A stretch of DNA of 64,000 nt from Actinostola sp. cb2023 (GCA_033675265.1 JAUJYZ010001219.1:57657-121656); one strand, 5' to 3'; shown: positions 1 through 16,960, counted from the stretch's first letter. The notes: generated by a model not told the origin, from the sequence alone. Numbers and translations: made by a program.

Positions 1-3000
1 TAATTGATGACAAAAACAATTGCAAACGTATTGAATTAATTATCGTTCTACTGACAACCAATGCGCGAGAACAATCTAATTGATGACAAAAACAATTGCA
101 AACGTATTGAATTAATTATCGTTCTACTGACAACCAATGCGCGAGAACAATCTAATTGATGACAAAAACAATTGCAAACGTATTGAATTAATTATCGTTC
201 TACTGACAACCATGCGCAAGAACAATCTAATTGATGACAAAACAATTGCAAACGTATTGAATTAATTATCGTTCTACTGACAACCAATGCGCGAGAACAA
301 TCTAATTGATGACAAAAACAATTGCAAACGTATTGAATTAATTATCGTTCTACTGACAACCATTGCGCGAGAACAATCTAATTGATGACAAAACAATTGC
401 AAACGTATTGAATTAATTATCGTTCTACTGACAACCAATGCGCGAGAACAATCTAATTGATGACAAAAACAATTGCAAACGTATTGAATTAATTATCGTT
501 CTACTGACAACCAATGCGCGAGAACAATCTAATTGATGACAAAAACAATTGCAAACGTATTGAATTAATTATCGTTCTACTGACAACCAATGCGCGAGAA
601 CAATCTAATTGATGACAAAAACAATTGCAAACGTATTGAATTAATTATCGTTCTACTGACAACCATTGCGCGAGAACAATCTAATTGATGACAAAAACAA
701 TTGCAAACGTATTGAATTAATTATCGTTCTACTGACAACCATTGCGCGAGAACAATCTAATTGATGACAAAACAATTGCAAACGTATTGAATTAATTATC
801 GTTCTACTGACAACCAATGCGCAAGAACAATCTAATTGATGACAAAAACAATTGCAAACGTATTGAATTAATTATCGTTCTACTGACAACCAATGCGCAA
901 GAACAATCTAATTGATGACAAAAACAATTGCAAACGTATTGAATTAATTATCGTTCTACTGACAACCATTGCGCGAGAACAATCTAATTGATGACAAAAA
1001 CAATTGCAAACGTATTGAATTAATTATCGTTCTACTGACAACCAATGCGCGAGAACAATCTAATTGATGACAAAAACAATTGCAAACGTATTGAATTAAT
1101 TATCGTTCTACTGACAACCAATGCGCGAGAACAATCTAATTGATGATGACAAAAACAATTGCAAACGTATTGAATTAATTATCGTTCTACTGACAACCAA
1201 TGCGCGAGAACAATCTAATTGATGACAAAAACAATTGCAAAACGTATTGAATTAATTATCGTTCTACTGACAACCAATGCGCGAGAACAATCTAATTGAT
1301 GACAAAAACAATTGCAAACGTATTGAATTAATTATCGTTCTACTGACAACCAATGCGCGAGAACAATCTAATTGATGACAAAAACAATTGCAAACGTATT
1401 GAATTAATTATCGTTCTACTGACAACCAATGCGCAAGAACAATCTAATTGATGACAAAAACAATTGCAAACGTATTGAATTAATTATCGTTCTACTGACA
1501 ACCAATGCGCGAGAACAATCTAATTGATGACAAAACAATTGCAAACGTATTGAATTAATTATCGTTCTACTGACAACCAATGCGCAAGAACAATCTAATT
1601 GATGACAAAAACAATTGCAAACGTATTGAATTAATTATCGTTCTACTGACAACCAATGCGCGAGAACAATCTAATTGATGACAAAAACAATTGCAAACGT
1701 ATTGAATTAATTATCGTTCTACTGACAACCATGCGCAAGAACAATCTAATTGATGACAAAAACAATTGCAAACGTATTGAATTAATTATCGTTCTACTGA
1801 CAACCATTGCGCGAGAACAATCTAATTGATGACAAAAACAATTGCAAACGTATTGAATTAATTATCGTTCTACTGACAACCATTGCGCGAGAACAATCTA
1901 ATTGATGACAAAAACAATTGCAAACGTATTGAATTAATTATCGTTCTACTGACAACCATTGCGCAAGAACAATCTAATTGATGACAAAAACAATTGCAAA
2001 CGTATTGAATTAATTATCGTTCTACTGACAACCAATGCGCGAGAACAATCTAATTGACATGACAAAAACAATTGCAAACGTATTGAATTAATTATCGTTC
2101 TACTGACAACCAATGCGCAAGAACAATCTAATTGATGACAAAAACAATTGCAAACGTATTGAATTAATTATCGTTCTACTGACAACCAATGCGCGAGAAC
2201 AATCTAATTGATGACAAAAACAATTGCAAACGTATTGAATTAATTATCGTTCTACTGACAACCAATGCGCGAGAACAATCTATTGATGACAAAAACAATT
2301 GCAAACGTATTGAATTAATTATCGTTCTACTGACAACCAATGCGCGAGAACAATCTAATTGATGAAAAACAATTGCAAACGTATTGAATTAATTATCGTT
2401 CTACTGACAACCATTGCGCGAGAACAATCTAATTGATGACAAAAACAATTGCAAACGTATTGAATTAATTATCGTTCTACTGACAACCATTGCGCGAGAA
2501 CAATCTAATTGATGACAAAAACAATTGCAAACGTATTGAATTAATTATCGTTCTACTGACAACCAATGCGCAAGAACAATCTAATTGCTGCATGACAAAA
2601 ACAATTGCAAACGTATTGAATTAATTATCGTTCTACTGACAACCAATGCGCAAGAACAATCTAATTGATGACAAAAACAATTGCAAACGTATTGAATTAA
2701 TTATCGTTCTACTGACAACCAATGCGCGAGAACAATCTAATTGATGACAAAAACAATTGCAAACGTATTGAATTAATTATCGTTCTACTGACAACCATTG
2801 CGCGAGAACAATCTAATTGATGACAAAAACAATTGCAAACGTATTGAATTAATTATATCGTTCTACTGACAACCATTGCGCGAGAACAATCTAATTGATG
2901 ACAAAAAATTGCAAACGTATTGAATTAATTATCGTTCTACTGACAACCATTGCGCAAGAACAATCTAATTGCTGACAAAAACAATTGCAAACGTATTGAA

Positions 3001-6000
3001 TTAATTATCGTTCTACTGACAACCATTGCGCGAGAACAATCTAATTGATGACAAAAACAATTGCAAACGTATTGAATTAATTATCGTTCTACTGACAACC
3101 AATGCGCAAGAACAATCTAATTTGATGACAAAAACAATTGCAAACGTATTGAATTAATTATCGTTCTACTGACAACCAATGCGCAAGAACAATCTAATTG
3201 ATGACAAAAACAATTGCAAACGTATTGAATTAATTATCGTTCTACTGACAACCATGCGCGAGAACAATCTAATTGATGACAAAAACAATTGCAAACGTAT
3301 TGAATTAATTATCGTTCTACTGACAACCATTGCGCGAGAACAATCTAATTGATGACAAAAACAATTGCAAACGTATTGAATTAATTATCGTTCTACTGAC
3401 AACCATGCGCAAGAACAATCTAATTGATGACAAAAACAATTGCAAACGTATTGAATTAATTATCGTTCTACTGACAACCAATGCGCGAGAACAATCTAAT
3501 TGATGACAAAAACAATTGCAAACGTATTGAATTAATTATCGTTCTACTGACAACCAATGCGCAAGAACAATCTAATTGATGACAAAAACAATTGCAAACG
3601 TATTGAATTAATTATCGTTCTACTGACAACCAATGCGCGAGAACAATCTAATTATCGTTCTGACAAAAACAATTGCAAACGTATTGAATTAATTATCGTT
3701 CTACTGACAACCAATGCGCGAGAACAATCTAATTGATGACAAAAACAATTGCAAACGTATTGAATTAATTATCGTTCTACTGACAACCATTGCGCGAGAA
3801 CAATCTAATTGATGACAAAAACAATTGCAAACGTATTGAATTAATTATCGTTCTACTGACAACCATTGCGCAAGAACAATCTAATTGATGACAAAAACAA
3901 TTGCAAACGTATTGAATTAATTATCGTTCTACTGACAACCAATGCGCGAGAACAATCTAATTGATGACAAAAACAATTGCAAACGTATTGAATTAATTAT
4001 CGTTCTACTGACAACCAATGCGCGAGAACAATCTATTGATGACAAAAACAATTGCAAACGTATTGAATTAATTATCGTTCTACTGACAACCAATGCGCAA
4101 GAACAATCTAATTGATGACAAAAACAATTGCAAACGTATTGAATTAATTATCGTTCTACTGACAACCAATGCGCAAGAACAATCTAATTGATGACAAAAA
4201 CAATTGCAAACGTATTGAATTAATTATCGTTCTACTGACAACCAATGCGCGAGAACAATCTAATTGATGACAAAAACAATTGCAAACGTATTGAATTAAT
4301 TATCGTTCTACTGACAACCAATGCGCGAGAACAATCTAATTGATGACAAAAACAATTGCAAACGTATTGAATTAATTATCGTTCTACTGACAACCAATGC
4401 GCAAGAACAATCTAATTGATGACAAAAACAATTGCAAAAACGTATTGAATTAATTATCGTTCTACTGACAACCAATGCGCAAGAACAATCTAATTGATGA
4501 CAAAAACAATTGCAAACGTATTGAATTAATTATCGTTCTACTGACAACCATGCGCAAGAACAATCTAATTGATGACAAAAACAATTGCAAACGTATTGAA
4601 TTAATTATCGTTCTACTGACAACCCATGCGCGAGAACAATCTAATTGATGACAAAAACAATTGCAAACGTATTGAATTAATTATCGTTCTACTGACAACC
4701 ATGCGCGAGAACAATCTAATTGATGACAAAAACAATTGCAAACGTATTGAATTAATTATCGTTCTACTGACAACCAATGCGCGAGAACAATCTAATTGAT
4801 GACAAAAACAATTGCAAACGTATTGAATTAATTATCGTTCTACTGACAACCAATGCGCAAGAACAATCTAATTGATGACAAAAACAATTGCAAAAACGTA
4901 TTGAATTAATTATCGTTCTACTGACAACCATGCGCGCGAACAAACAATCTAATTGATGACAAAAAACAATTGCAAACGTATTGAATTAATTATCGTTCTA
5001 CTGACAACCAATGCGCAAGAACAATCTAATTGATGACAAAAACAATTGCAAACGTATTGAATTAATTATCGTTCTACTGACAACCAATGCGCGAGAACAA
5101 TCTAATTGATGACAAAAACAATTGCAAACGTATTGAATTAATTATCGTTCTACTGACAACCATTGCGCGAGAACAATCTAATTGATGACAAAAACAATTG
5201 CAAACGTATTGAATTAATTATCGTTCTACTGACAACCAATGCGCGAGAACAATCTAATTGATGACAAAAACAATTGCAAACGTATTGAAATAATTATCGT
5301 TCTACTGACAACCAATGCGCAAGAACAATCTAATTGATGACAAAAACAATTGCAAACGTATTGAATTAATTATCGTTCTACTGACAACCAATGCGCAAGA
5401 ACAATCTAATTGATGACAAAAACAATTGCAAACGTATTGAATTAATTATCGTTCTACTGACAACCAATGCGCGAGAACAATCTAATTGATGACAAAAACA
5501 ATTGCAAACGTATTGAATTAATTATCGTTCTACTGACAACCAATGCGCGAGAACAATCTAATTGATGACAAAAACAATTGCAAACGTATTGAATTAATTA
5601 TCGTTCTACTGACAACCATTGCGCAAGAACAATCTAATTGATGACAAAAACAATTGCAAACGTATTGAATTAATTATCGTTCTACTGACAACCAATGCGC
5701 GCGAGAACAATCTAATTGATGACAAAAACAATTGCAAACGTATTGAATTAATTATCGTTCTACTGACAACCAATGCGCAAGAACAATCTAATTGATGACA
5801 AAAACAATTGCAAACGTATTGAATTAATTATCGTTCTACTGTTCAATGCGCTGAGAACAATCTAATTGATGACAATAACAATTGCAAACGTATTCTAATT
5901 ATCGTTCTGACAATGCCGACAATCCAATGCTGATATAAAACAATGCAATTAATTAATTATCAAACAACCAATGCGCGAGTTCTATTTGATGACAAAACAA

Positions 6001-9000
6001 TTGCAAACGTATTGAATTAATTATCGTTCTACTGACAACCAATGCGCGAGAACAATCTAATTGATGACAAAAACAATTGCAAACGTATTGAATTAATTAT
6101 CGTTCTACTGACAACCAATGCGCGAGAACAATCTAATTGATGACAAAAACAATTGCAAACGTATTGAATTAATTATCGTTCTACTGACAACCATGCGCGA
6201 GAACAATCTAATTGATGACAAAAACAATTGCAAACGTATTGAATTAATTATCGTTCTACTGACAACCAATGCGCGAGAACAATCTAATTGATGACAAAAA
6301 CAATTGCAAACGTATTGAATTAATTATCGTTCTACTGACAACCAATGCGCAAGAACAATCTAATTGATGACAAAAACAATTGCAAACGTATTGAATTAAT
6401 TATCGTTCTACTGACAACCAATGCGCGAGAACAATCTAATTGATGACAAAAACAATTGCAAACGTATTGAATTAATTATCGTTCTACTGACAACCAATGC
6501 GCGAGAACAATCTAATTGATGACAAAAACAATTGCAAACGTATTGAATTAATTATCGTTCTACTGACAACCAATGCGCAAGAACAATCTAATTGATGACA
6601 AAAACAATTGCAAACGTATTGAATTAATTATCGTTCTACTGACAACCAATGCGCGAGAACAATCTAATTGATGACAAAAACAATTGCAAACGTATTGAAT
6701 TAATTATCGTTCTACTGACAACCAATGCGCGAGAACAATCTAATTGATGACAAAAACAATTGCAAACGTATTGAATTAATTATCGTTCTACTGACAACCA
6801 ATGCGCAAGAACAATCTAATTGATGACAAAAACAATTGCAAACGTATTGAATTAATTATCGTTCTACTGACAACCAATGCGCAAGAACAATCTAATTGAT
6901 GATGACAAAACAATTGCAAACGTATTGAATTAATTATCGTTCTACTGACAACCAATGCGCAAGAACAATCTAATTGATGACAAAAACAATTGCAAACGTA
7001 TTGAATTAATTATCGTTCTACTGACTGCGCGAGAACAACCATGATGCGCAATTGCAAACAATCTGAATTAATTATGTTCTACTGACAAAAACAATTGAAC
7101 AATCTAATTGATGACAAAAACAATTGCAAACGTATTGAATTAATTATCGTTCTACTGACAACCAATGCGCGCGAAGAACAATCTAATTGATGACAAAAAC
7201 AATTGCAAACGTATTGAATTAATTATCGTTCTACTGACAACCAATGCGCGAGAACAATCTAATTGATGACAAAAACAATTGCAAACGTATTGAATTAATT
7301 ATCGTTCTACTGACAACCATTGCGCAAGAACAATCTAATTGATGACAAAAACAATTGCAAACGTATTGAATTAATTATCGTTCTACTGACAACCAATGCG
7401 CGAAAAACAATCTAATTGATGACAAAAACAATTGCAAACGTATTGAATTAATTTATCGTTCTACTGACAACCAATGCGCAAGAACAATCTAATTGATGAC
7501 AAAAAACAATTGCAAACGTATTGAATTAATTATCGTTCTACTGACAACCAATGCGCGAGAACAATCTAATTGATGACAAAAACAATTGCAAACGTATTGA
7601 ATTAATTATCGTTCTACTGACAACCAATGCGCGAGAACAATCTAATTGATGACAAAAACAATTGCAAACGTATTGAATTAATTATCGTTCTACTGACAAC
7701 CAATGCGCGAGAACAATCTAATTGATGACAAAACAATTGCAAACGTATTGAATTAATTATCGTTCTACTGACAACCAATGCGCAAGAACAATCTAATTGA
7801 TGACAAAAACAATTGCAAACGTATTGAATTAATTATCGTTCTACTGACAACCATTGCGCGAGAACAATCTAATTGATGACAAAAAACAATTGCAAACGTA
7901 TTGAATTAATTATCGTTCTACTGACAACCAATGCGCGAGAACAATCTAATTTGATGACAAAAACAATTGCAAACGTATTGAATTAATTATCGTTCTACTG
8001 ACAACCAATGCGCAAGAACAATCTAATTGATGACAAAAACAATTGCAAACGTATTGAATTAATTATCGTTCTACTGACAACCAATGCGCAAGAACAATCT
8101 AATTGATGACAAAAACAATTGCAAACGTATTGAATTAATTATCGTTCTACTGACAACCAATGCGCGAGAACAATCTAATTGATGACAAAAACAATTGCAA
8201 ACGTATTGAATTAATTATCGTTCTACTGACAACCAATGCGCGAGAACAATCTAATTGATGACAAAAACAATTGCAAACGTATTGAATTAATTATCGTTCT
8301 ACTGACAAACCATGCGCGCGAGAACAATCTAATTGATGACAAAAACAATTGCAAACGTATTGAATTAATTATCGTTCTACTGACAACCAATGCGCGAAAA
8401 CAATCTAATTGATGACAAAAACAATTGCAAACGTATTGAATTAATTATCGTTCTACTGACAACCAATGCGCGAGAACAATCTAATTGATGACAAAAACAA
8501 TTGCAAACGTATTGAATTAATTATCGTTCTACTGACAACCAATGCGCGAGAACAATCTAATTGATGACAAAAACAATTGCAAAAACGTATTGAATTAATT
8601 ATCGTTCTACTGACAACCAATGCGCGAGAACAATCTAATTGATGACAAAAACAATTGCAAACGTATTGAATTAATTATCGTTCTACTGACAACCAATGCG
8701 CGAGAACAATCTAATTGATGACAAAAACAATTGCAAACGTATTGAATTAATTATCGTTCTACTGACAACCATGCGCGAGAACAATCTAATTGATGACAAA
8801 AACAATTGCAAACGTATTGAATTAATTATCGTTCTACTGACAACCAATGCGCGAGAACAATCTAATTGATGACAAAAACAATTGCAAACGTATTGAATTA
8901 ATTATCGTTCTACTGACAACCATGCGCGAGAACAATCTAATTGATGACAAAAAACAATTGCAAACGTATTGAATTAATTATCGTTCTACTGACAACCAAT

Positions 9001-10049
9001 GCGCAAGAACAATCTAATTGATGACAAAAACAATTGCAAACGTATTGAATTAATTATCGTTCTACTGACAACCAATGCGCGAAGAACAATCTAATTGATG
9101 ACAAAAACAATTGCAAACGTATTGAATTAATTATCGTTCTACTGACAACCATTGCGCGAGAACAATCTAATTGATGACAAAACAATTGCAAACGTATTGA
9201 ATTAATTATCGTTCTACTGACAACCAATGCGCAAGAACAATCTAATTGATGACAAAAACAATTGCAAACGTATTGAATTAATTATCGTTCTACTGACAAC
9301 CATTGCGCGAGAACAATCTAATTGATGACAAAAACAATTGCAAACGTATTGAATTAATTATCGTTCTACTGACAACCAATGCGCAAGAACAATCTAATTG
9401 ATGACAAAAACAATTGCAAACGTATTGAATTAATTATCGTTCTACTGACAACCATTGCGCGAGAACAATCTAATTGATGACAAAAACAATTGCAAACGTA
9501 TTGAATTAATTATCGTTCTACTGACAACCAATGCGCAAAAACAATCTAATTGATGACAAAAACAATTGCAAAACGTATTGAATTAATTATCGTTCTACTG
9601 ACAACCATGCGCAAGAACAATCTAATTGATGACAAAAACAATTGCAAACGTATTGAATTAATTATCGTTCTACTGACAACCATTGCGCGAGAACAATCTA
9701 ATTGATGACAAAAACAATTGCAAACGTATTGAATTAATTATCGTTCTACTGACAACCATTGCGCGAGAACAATCTAATTGATGACAAAAACAATTGCAAA
9801 CGTATTGAATTAATTATCGTTCTACTGACAACCAATGCGCAAGAACAATCTAATTGATGACAAAAACAATTGCAAACGTATTGAATTAATTATCGTTCTA
9901 CTGACAACCAATGCGCAAAGAACAATCTAATTGCTGATGATGCAAAAAAACAATTGCAAACGTATTGAATTAATTATCGTTCTACTGACAACCAATGCGC
10001 AAGAACAATCTAATTGATGACAAAAACAATTGCAAACGTATTGAATTAA

Positions 10050-10188
10050 TTATCTTAACTTACAATCTAGGTGTTCGCTGCCACGCTAATTAGTCATATC
10101 ACTGTATCACTGACGAGGGCGTTCTACTGACAAACAATGCCTCTGAATAATCTAATTGATGAGCTGTAACGTGTTCTGTTGCTCTATA
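10050..10188 (+). repeat. Non-monomer insert 1 in satellite
   Basis: A stretch of about 150 bp that is not the 76-bp monomer, with the words TCTAGGTGTTCGCTG and ATCACTGTATCACTGACGAGGGC shared (in part) with four other inserts. This copy is mosaic: after GAGGGC it returns to monomer-like words before the normal phase resumes. Confidence 0.8.
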
Positions 10189-13100
10189 CGTATTGAATTA
10201 ATTATCGTTCTACTGACAACCATTGCGCGAGAACAATCTAATTGATGACAAAAACAATTGCAAACGTATTGAATTAATTATCGTTCTACTGACAACCATT
10301 GCGCGAGAACAATCTAATTGATGACAAAAACAATTGCAAACGTATTGAATTAATTATCGTTCTACTGACAACCATTGCGCAAGAACAATCTAATTGATGA
10401 CAAAAACAATTGCAAACGTATTGAATTAATTATCGTTCTACTGACAACCAATGCGCGAGAACAATCTAATTGATGACAAAAACAATTGCAAACGTATTGA
10501 ATTAATTATCGTTCTACTGACAACCAATGCGCGAGAACAATCTAATTGATGACAAAAAACAATTGCAAACGTATTGAATTAATTATCGTTCTACTGACAA
10601 CCAATGCGCGAGAACAATCTAATTGATGACAAAAACAATTGCAAACGTATTGAATTAATTATCGTTCTACTGACAACCAATGCGCGAGAACAATCTAATT
10701 GATGACAAAAACAATTGCAAACGTATTGAATTAATTATCGTTCTACTGACAACCAATGCGCGAGAACAATCTAATTGATGACAAAAACAATTGCAAACGT
10801 ATTGAATTAATTATCGTTCTACTGACAACCAATGCGCGAGAACAATCTAATTGATGACAAAAACAATTGCAAACGTATTGAATTAATTATCGTTCTACTG
10901 ACAACCAATGCGCGAGAACAATCTAATTGATGACAAAAACAATTGCAAACGTATTGAATTAATTATCGTTCTACTGACAACCAATGCGCAAGAACAATCT
11001 AATTGATGACAAAACAATTGCAAACGTATTGAATTAATTATCGTTCTACTGACAACCAATGCGCGCAAGAACAATCTAATTGATGACAAAAACAATTGCA
11101 AACGTATTGAATTATTATCGTTCTACTGACAACCAATGCGCGAGAACAATCTAATTGATGACAAAAACAATTGCAAACGTATTGAATTAATTATCGTTCT
11201 ACTGACAACCAATGCGCAAGAACAATCTAATTGCTGACAAAAACAATTGCAAACGTATTGAATTAATTATCGTTCTACTGACAACCAATGCGCGAAAACA
11301 ATCTAATTGATGACAAAAAACAATTGCAAACGTATTGAATTAATTATCGTTCTACTGACAACCAATGCGCGAGAACAATCTAATTGATGACAAAACAATT
11401 GCAAACGTATTGAATGAATTAATTATCGTTCTACTGACAACCATTGCGCAAGAACAATCTAATTGATGACAAAAACAATTGCAAACGTATTGAATTAATT
11501 ATCGTTCTACTGACAACCAATGCGCGAAAACAATCTAATTGATGACAAAAAACAATTGCAAACGTATTGAATTAATTATCGTTCTACTGACAACCAATGC
11601 GCGAGAACAATCTAATTGATGACAAAAACAATTGCAAACGTATTGAATTAATTATCGTTCTACTGACAACCAATGCGCGAGAACAATCTAATTGATGACA
11701 AAAACAATTGCAAACGTATTGAATTAATTATCGTTCTACTGACAACCAATGCGCGAAGAACAATCTAATTGATGACAAAAACAATTGCAAACGTATTGAA
11801 TTAATTATCGTTCTACTGACAACCATTGCGCGAGAACAATCTAATTGATGACAAAAACAATTGCAAACGTATTGAATTAATTATCGTTCTACTGACAACC
11901 AATGCGCGAGAACAATCTAATTGATGCAAAAAAAACAATTGCAAACGTATTGAATTAATTATCGTTCTACTGACAACCAATGCGCAAGAACAATCTAATT
12001 GATGACAAAAACAATTGCAAACGTATTGAATTAATTATCGTTCTACTGACAACCAATGCGCGAGAACAATCTAATTGATGACAAAACAATTGCAAACGTA
12101 TTGAATTAATTATCGTTCTACTGACAAACAATGCGCAAGAACAATCTAATTGATGACAAAAACAATTGCAAACGTATTGAATTAATTATCGTTCTACTGA
12201 CAACCAATGCGCGAGAACAATCTAATTGATGACAAAAAACAATTGCAAACGTATTGAATTAATTATCGTTCTACTGACAACCATTGCGCGAGAACAATCT
12301 AATTGATGACAAAAACAATTGCAAACGTATTGAATTAATTATCGTTCTACTGACAACCAATGCGCAAGAACAATCTAATTGATGACAAAAACAATTGCAA
12401 ACGTATTGAATTAATTATCGTTCTACTGACAACCAATGCGCGAGAACAATCTAATTGATGACAAAAACAATTGCAAACGTATTGAATTAATTATCGTTCT
12501 ACTGACAACCATTGCGCAAGAACAATCTAATTGATGACAAAAACAATTGCAAACGTATTGAATTAATTATCGTTCTACTGACAACCAATGCGCGAGAACA
12601 ATCTAATTGATGACAAAAACAATTGCAAACGTATTGAATTATTATCGTTCTACTGACAACCAATGCGCAAAAACAATCTAATTGATGACAAAAACAATTG
12701 CAAACGTATTGAATTAATTATCGTTCTACTGACAACCAATGCGCAAGAACAATCTAATTGATGACAAAAACAATTGCAAACGTATTGAATTAATTATCGT
12801 TCTACTGACAACCATTGCGCGAGAACAATCTAATTGATGACAAAACAATTGCAAACGTATTGAATTAATTATCGTTCTACTGACAACCAATGCGCGAGAA
12901 CAATCTAATTGATGACAAAAACAATTGCAAACGTATTGAATTAATTATCGTTCTTCTACTGACAACCAATGCGCAAGAACAATCTAATTGATGACAAAAA
13001 CAATTGCAAAACGTATTGAATTAATTATCGTTCTACTGACAACCAATGCAAGAACAATCTAATTGATGAAAAACAATCTAATTGCTGCATGACAAAAACA

Positions 13101-13197
13101 ATTGCAAACGTATTGAATTAATTATCGTTCTACTGACAACCATGCGCAAGAACAATCTAATTGATGACAAAAACAATTGCAAACGTATTGAATTAAT

Positions 13198-13336
13198 TAG
13201 ATCTTACTTAGATCTAGGTGTTCGCGAGAACAATCTTTCTGAGTCATATAACATCACTGACGAGGGCGTATTAAGCCGAAAGGCCTCTGATCTAAAAGAA
13301 CAATACGTAGAACAATCTATGGCGACAATAACAATT
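13198..13336 (+). repeat. Non-monomer insert 2 in satellite
   Basis: Second insert: TTAGATCTAGGTGTTCGCG, then CACTGACGAGGGCG, then AAGCCGAAAGGCCTCTGAT. It creates a chance 90-codon open frame (13,082-13,354). It is preceded by a monomer with the rare GCTGCATGAC variant. Confidence 0.8.
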
Positions 13337-16300
13337 GCAAACGTATTGAATTAATTATCGTTCTACTGACAACCAATGCGCGAGAACAATCTAATTGATG
13401 ACAAAAACAATTGCAAACGTATTGAATTAAATTATCGTTCTACTGACAACCAATGCGCGAGAACAATCTAATTGATGACAAAAACAATTGCAAACGTATT
13501 GAATTAATTATCGTTCTACTGACAACCAATGCGCAAGAACAATCTAATTGATGACAAAAACAATTGCAAACGTATTGAATTAATTATCGTTCTACTGACA
13601 ACCAATGCGCGAAAACAATCTAATTGATGACAAAAACAATTGCAAACGTATTGAATTAATTATCGTTCTACTGACAACCAATGCGCGAAAACAATCTAAT
13701 TGATGACAAAAAACAATTGCAAACGTATTGAATTAATTATCGTTCTACTGACAACCAATGCGCGAGAACAATCTAATTGATGACAAAAACAATTGCAAAC
13801 GTATTGAATTAATTATCGTTCTACTGACAACCAATGCGCGAGAACAATCTAATTGATGACAAAAACAATTGCAAACGTATTGAATTAATTATCGTTCTAC
13901 TGACAACCAATGCGCGAGAACAATCTAATTGAATGACAAAAACAATTGCAAACGTATTGAATTAATTATCGTTCTACTGACAACCAATGCGCGAGAACAA
14001 TCTAATTGATGACAAAACAATTGCAAACGTATTGAATTAATTATCGTTCTACTGACAACCAATGCGCGAGAACAATCTAATTGATGACAAAAACAATTGC
14101 AAACGTATTGAATTAATTATCGTTCTACTGACAACCAATGCGCGAGAACAATCTAATTGATGACAAAAAACAATTGCAAACGTATTGAATTAATTATCGT
14201 TCTACTGACAACCAATGCGCAAGAACAATCTAATTGATGACAAAAACAATTGCAAACGTATTGAATTAATTATCGTTCTACTGACAACCAATGCGCGAGA
14301 ACAATCTAATTGATGACAAAAACAATTGCAAACGTATTGAATTAATTATCGTTCTACTGACAACCAATGCGCGAGAACAATCTAATTGATGACAAAAACA
14401 ATTGCAAACGTATTGAATTAATTATCGTTCTACTGACAACCAATGCGCAAGAACAATCTAATTGATGACAAAAACAATTGCAAACGTATTGAATTAATTA
14501 TCGTTCTACTGACAACCAATGCGCGAGAACAATCTAATTGATGACAAAAACAATTGCAAACGTATTGAATTAATTATCGTTCTACTGACAACCAATGCGC
14601 AAGAACAATCTAATTGATGACAAAAACAATTGCAAACGTATTGAATTAATTATCGTTCTACTGACAACCAATGCGCGAGAACAATCTAATTGATGACAAA
14701 ACAATTGCAAACGTATTGAATTAATTATCGTTCTACTGACAACCAATGCGCGAGAACAATCTAATTGATGACAAAACAATTGCAAACGTATTGAATTAAT
14801 TATCGTTCTACTGACAACAACCAATGCGCAAGAACAATCTAATTGATGACAAAAACAATTGCAAACGTATTGAATTAATTATCGTTCTACTGACAACCAA
14901 TGCGCGAGAACAATCTAATTGATGACAAAAACAATTGCAAACGTATTGAATTAATTATCGTTCTACTGACAACCAATGCGCAAGAACAATCTAATTGATG
15001 ACAAAAACAATTGCAAACGTATTGAATTAATTATCGTTCTACTGACAACCAATGCGCGAGAACAATCTAATTGATGACAAAAACAATTGCAAACGTATTG
15101 AATTAATTATCGTTCTACTGACAACCAATGCGCGAGAACAATCTAATTGATGACAAAAACAATTGCAAACGTATTGAATTAATTATCGTTCTACTGACAA
15201 CCAATGCGCGAGAACAATCTAATTGATGACAAAACAATTGCAAACGTATTGAATTAATTATCGTTCTACTGACAACCAATGCGCGAGAACAATCTAATTG
15301 ATGACAAAAACAATTGCAAACGTATTGAATTAATTATCGTTCTACTGACAACCAATGCGCGAACAACAATCTAATTGATGACAAAAACAATTGCAAACGT
15401 ATTGAATTAATTATCGTTCTACTGACAACCAATGCGCGAGAACAATCTAATTGATGACAAAACAATTGCAAACGTATTGAATTAATTATCGTTCTACTGA
15501 CAACCATGCGCGAGAACAATCTAATTGATGACAAAAACAATTGCAAACGTATTGAATTAATTATCGTTCTACTGACAACCAATGCGCAAGAACAATCTAA
15601 TTGATGACAAAACAATTGCAAACGTATTGAATTAATTATCGTTCTACTGACAACCAATGCGCGAGAACAATCTAATTGATGACAAAACAATTGCAAACGT
15701 ATTGAATTAATTATCGTTCTACTGACAACCAATGCGCAAGAACAATCTAATTGATGACAAAAACAATTGCAAACGTATTGAATTAATTATCGTTCTACTG
15801 ACAAACCATGCGCGAGAACAATCTAATTGATGATGAAAAACAATTGCAAACGTATTGAATTAATTATCGTTCTACTGACAACCATTGCGCGAGAACAATC
15901 TAATTGATGACAAAACAATTGCAAACGTATTGAATTAATTATCGTTCTACTGACAACCAATATATGCGCAAGAACAATCTAATTGCTGACAAAAACAATT
16001 GCAAACGTATTGAATTAATTATCGTTCTACTGACAACCATTGCGCGAGAACAATCTAATTGATGACAAAAACAATTGCAAACGTATTGAATTAATTATCG
16101 TTCTACTGACAACCATTGCGCAAGAACAATCTAATTGATGACAAAAACAATTGCAAACGTATTGAATTAATTATCGTTCTACTGACAACCAATGCGCGAG
16201 AACAATCTAATTGCTGACAAAAACAATTGCAAACGTATTGAATTAGTTTCGTTCTACTGACAACCAATGCGCAAAAACAATCTATTGCTGCATGACAAAA

Positions 16301-16798
16301 ACAATTGTAAACGTATTGAATTAATTATCGTTCTACTGACAACCATAGCGCAAGAACAATCTAATTGCTGACAAAAACAATTGCAAACGTATTGAATTAA
16401 TTATCGTTCTACTGACAACCAATGCGCGAGAACAATGCGCGAGAACAATCTAATTGATGACAAAAACAATTGCAAACGTATTGAATTAATTATCGTTCTA
16501 CTGACAACCATTGCGCGAGAACAATCTAATTGATGACAAAACAATTGCAAACGTATTGAATTAATTATCGTTCTACTGACAACCATTGCGCAAGAACAAT
16601 CTAATTGCTGACAAAAACAATTGCAAACGTATTGAATTAATTATCGTTCTACTGACAACCAATGCGCAAAAACAATCTAATTGCTGCATGACAAAAACAA
16701 TTGCAAACGTATTGAATTAATTATCGTTCTACTGACAACCATAGCGCAAGAACAATCTAATTGCTGACAAAAACAATTGCAAACGTATTGAATTAATT

Positions 16799-16960
16799 AG
16801 ATCTTAACTTAGATCTAGGTGTTGACAACCAATGCCGAGAACTTTCTTATTGATGATCACTGTATCACTGACGAGGGCTGTTAAGCCGAAAGGCCTCTGA
16901 TGAAAAGAACTTTACGTAGCTGTATGGCGTGACAAATTCTAATTTGTCAAAAACTATATA
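16799..16960 (+). repeat. Non-monomer insert 3 in satellite
   Basis: Third insert, with AGATCTTAACTTAGATCTAG, CTGTATCACTGACGAGGGC and AAGCCGAAAGGCCTCTGA. Short stretches of monomer sequence (GACAACCAATGC) interrupt it, so it reads as a mosaic of insert and monomer. Confidence 0.8.
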
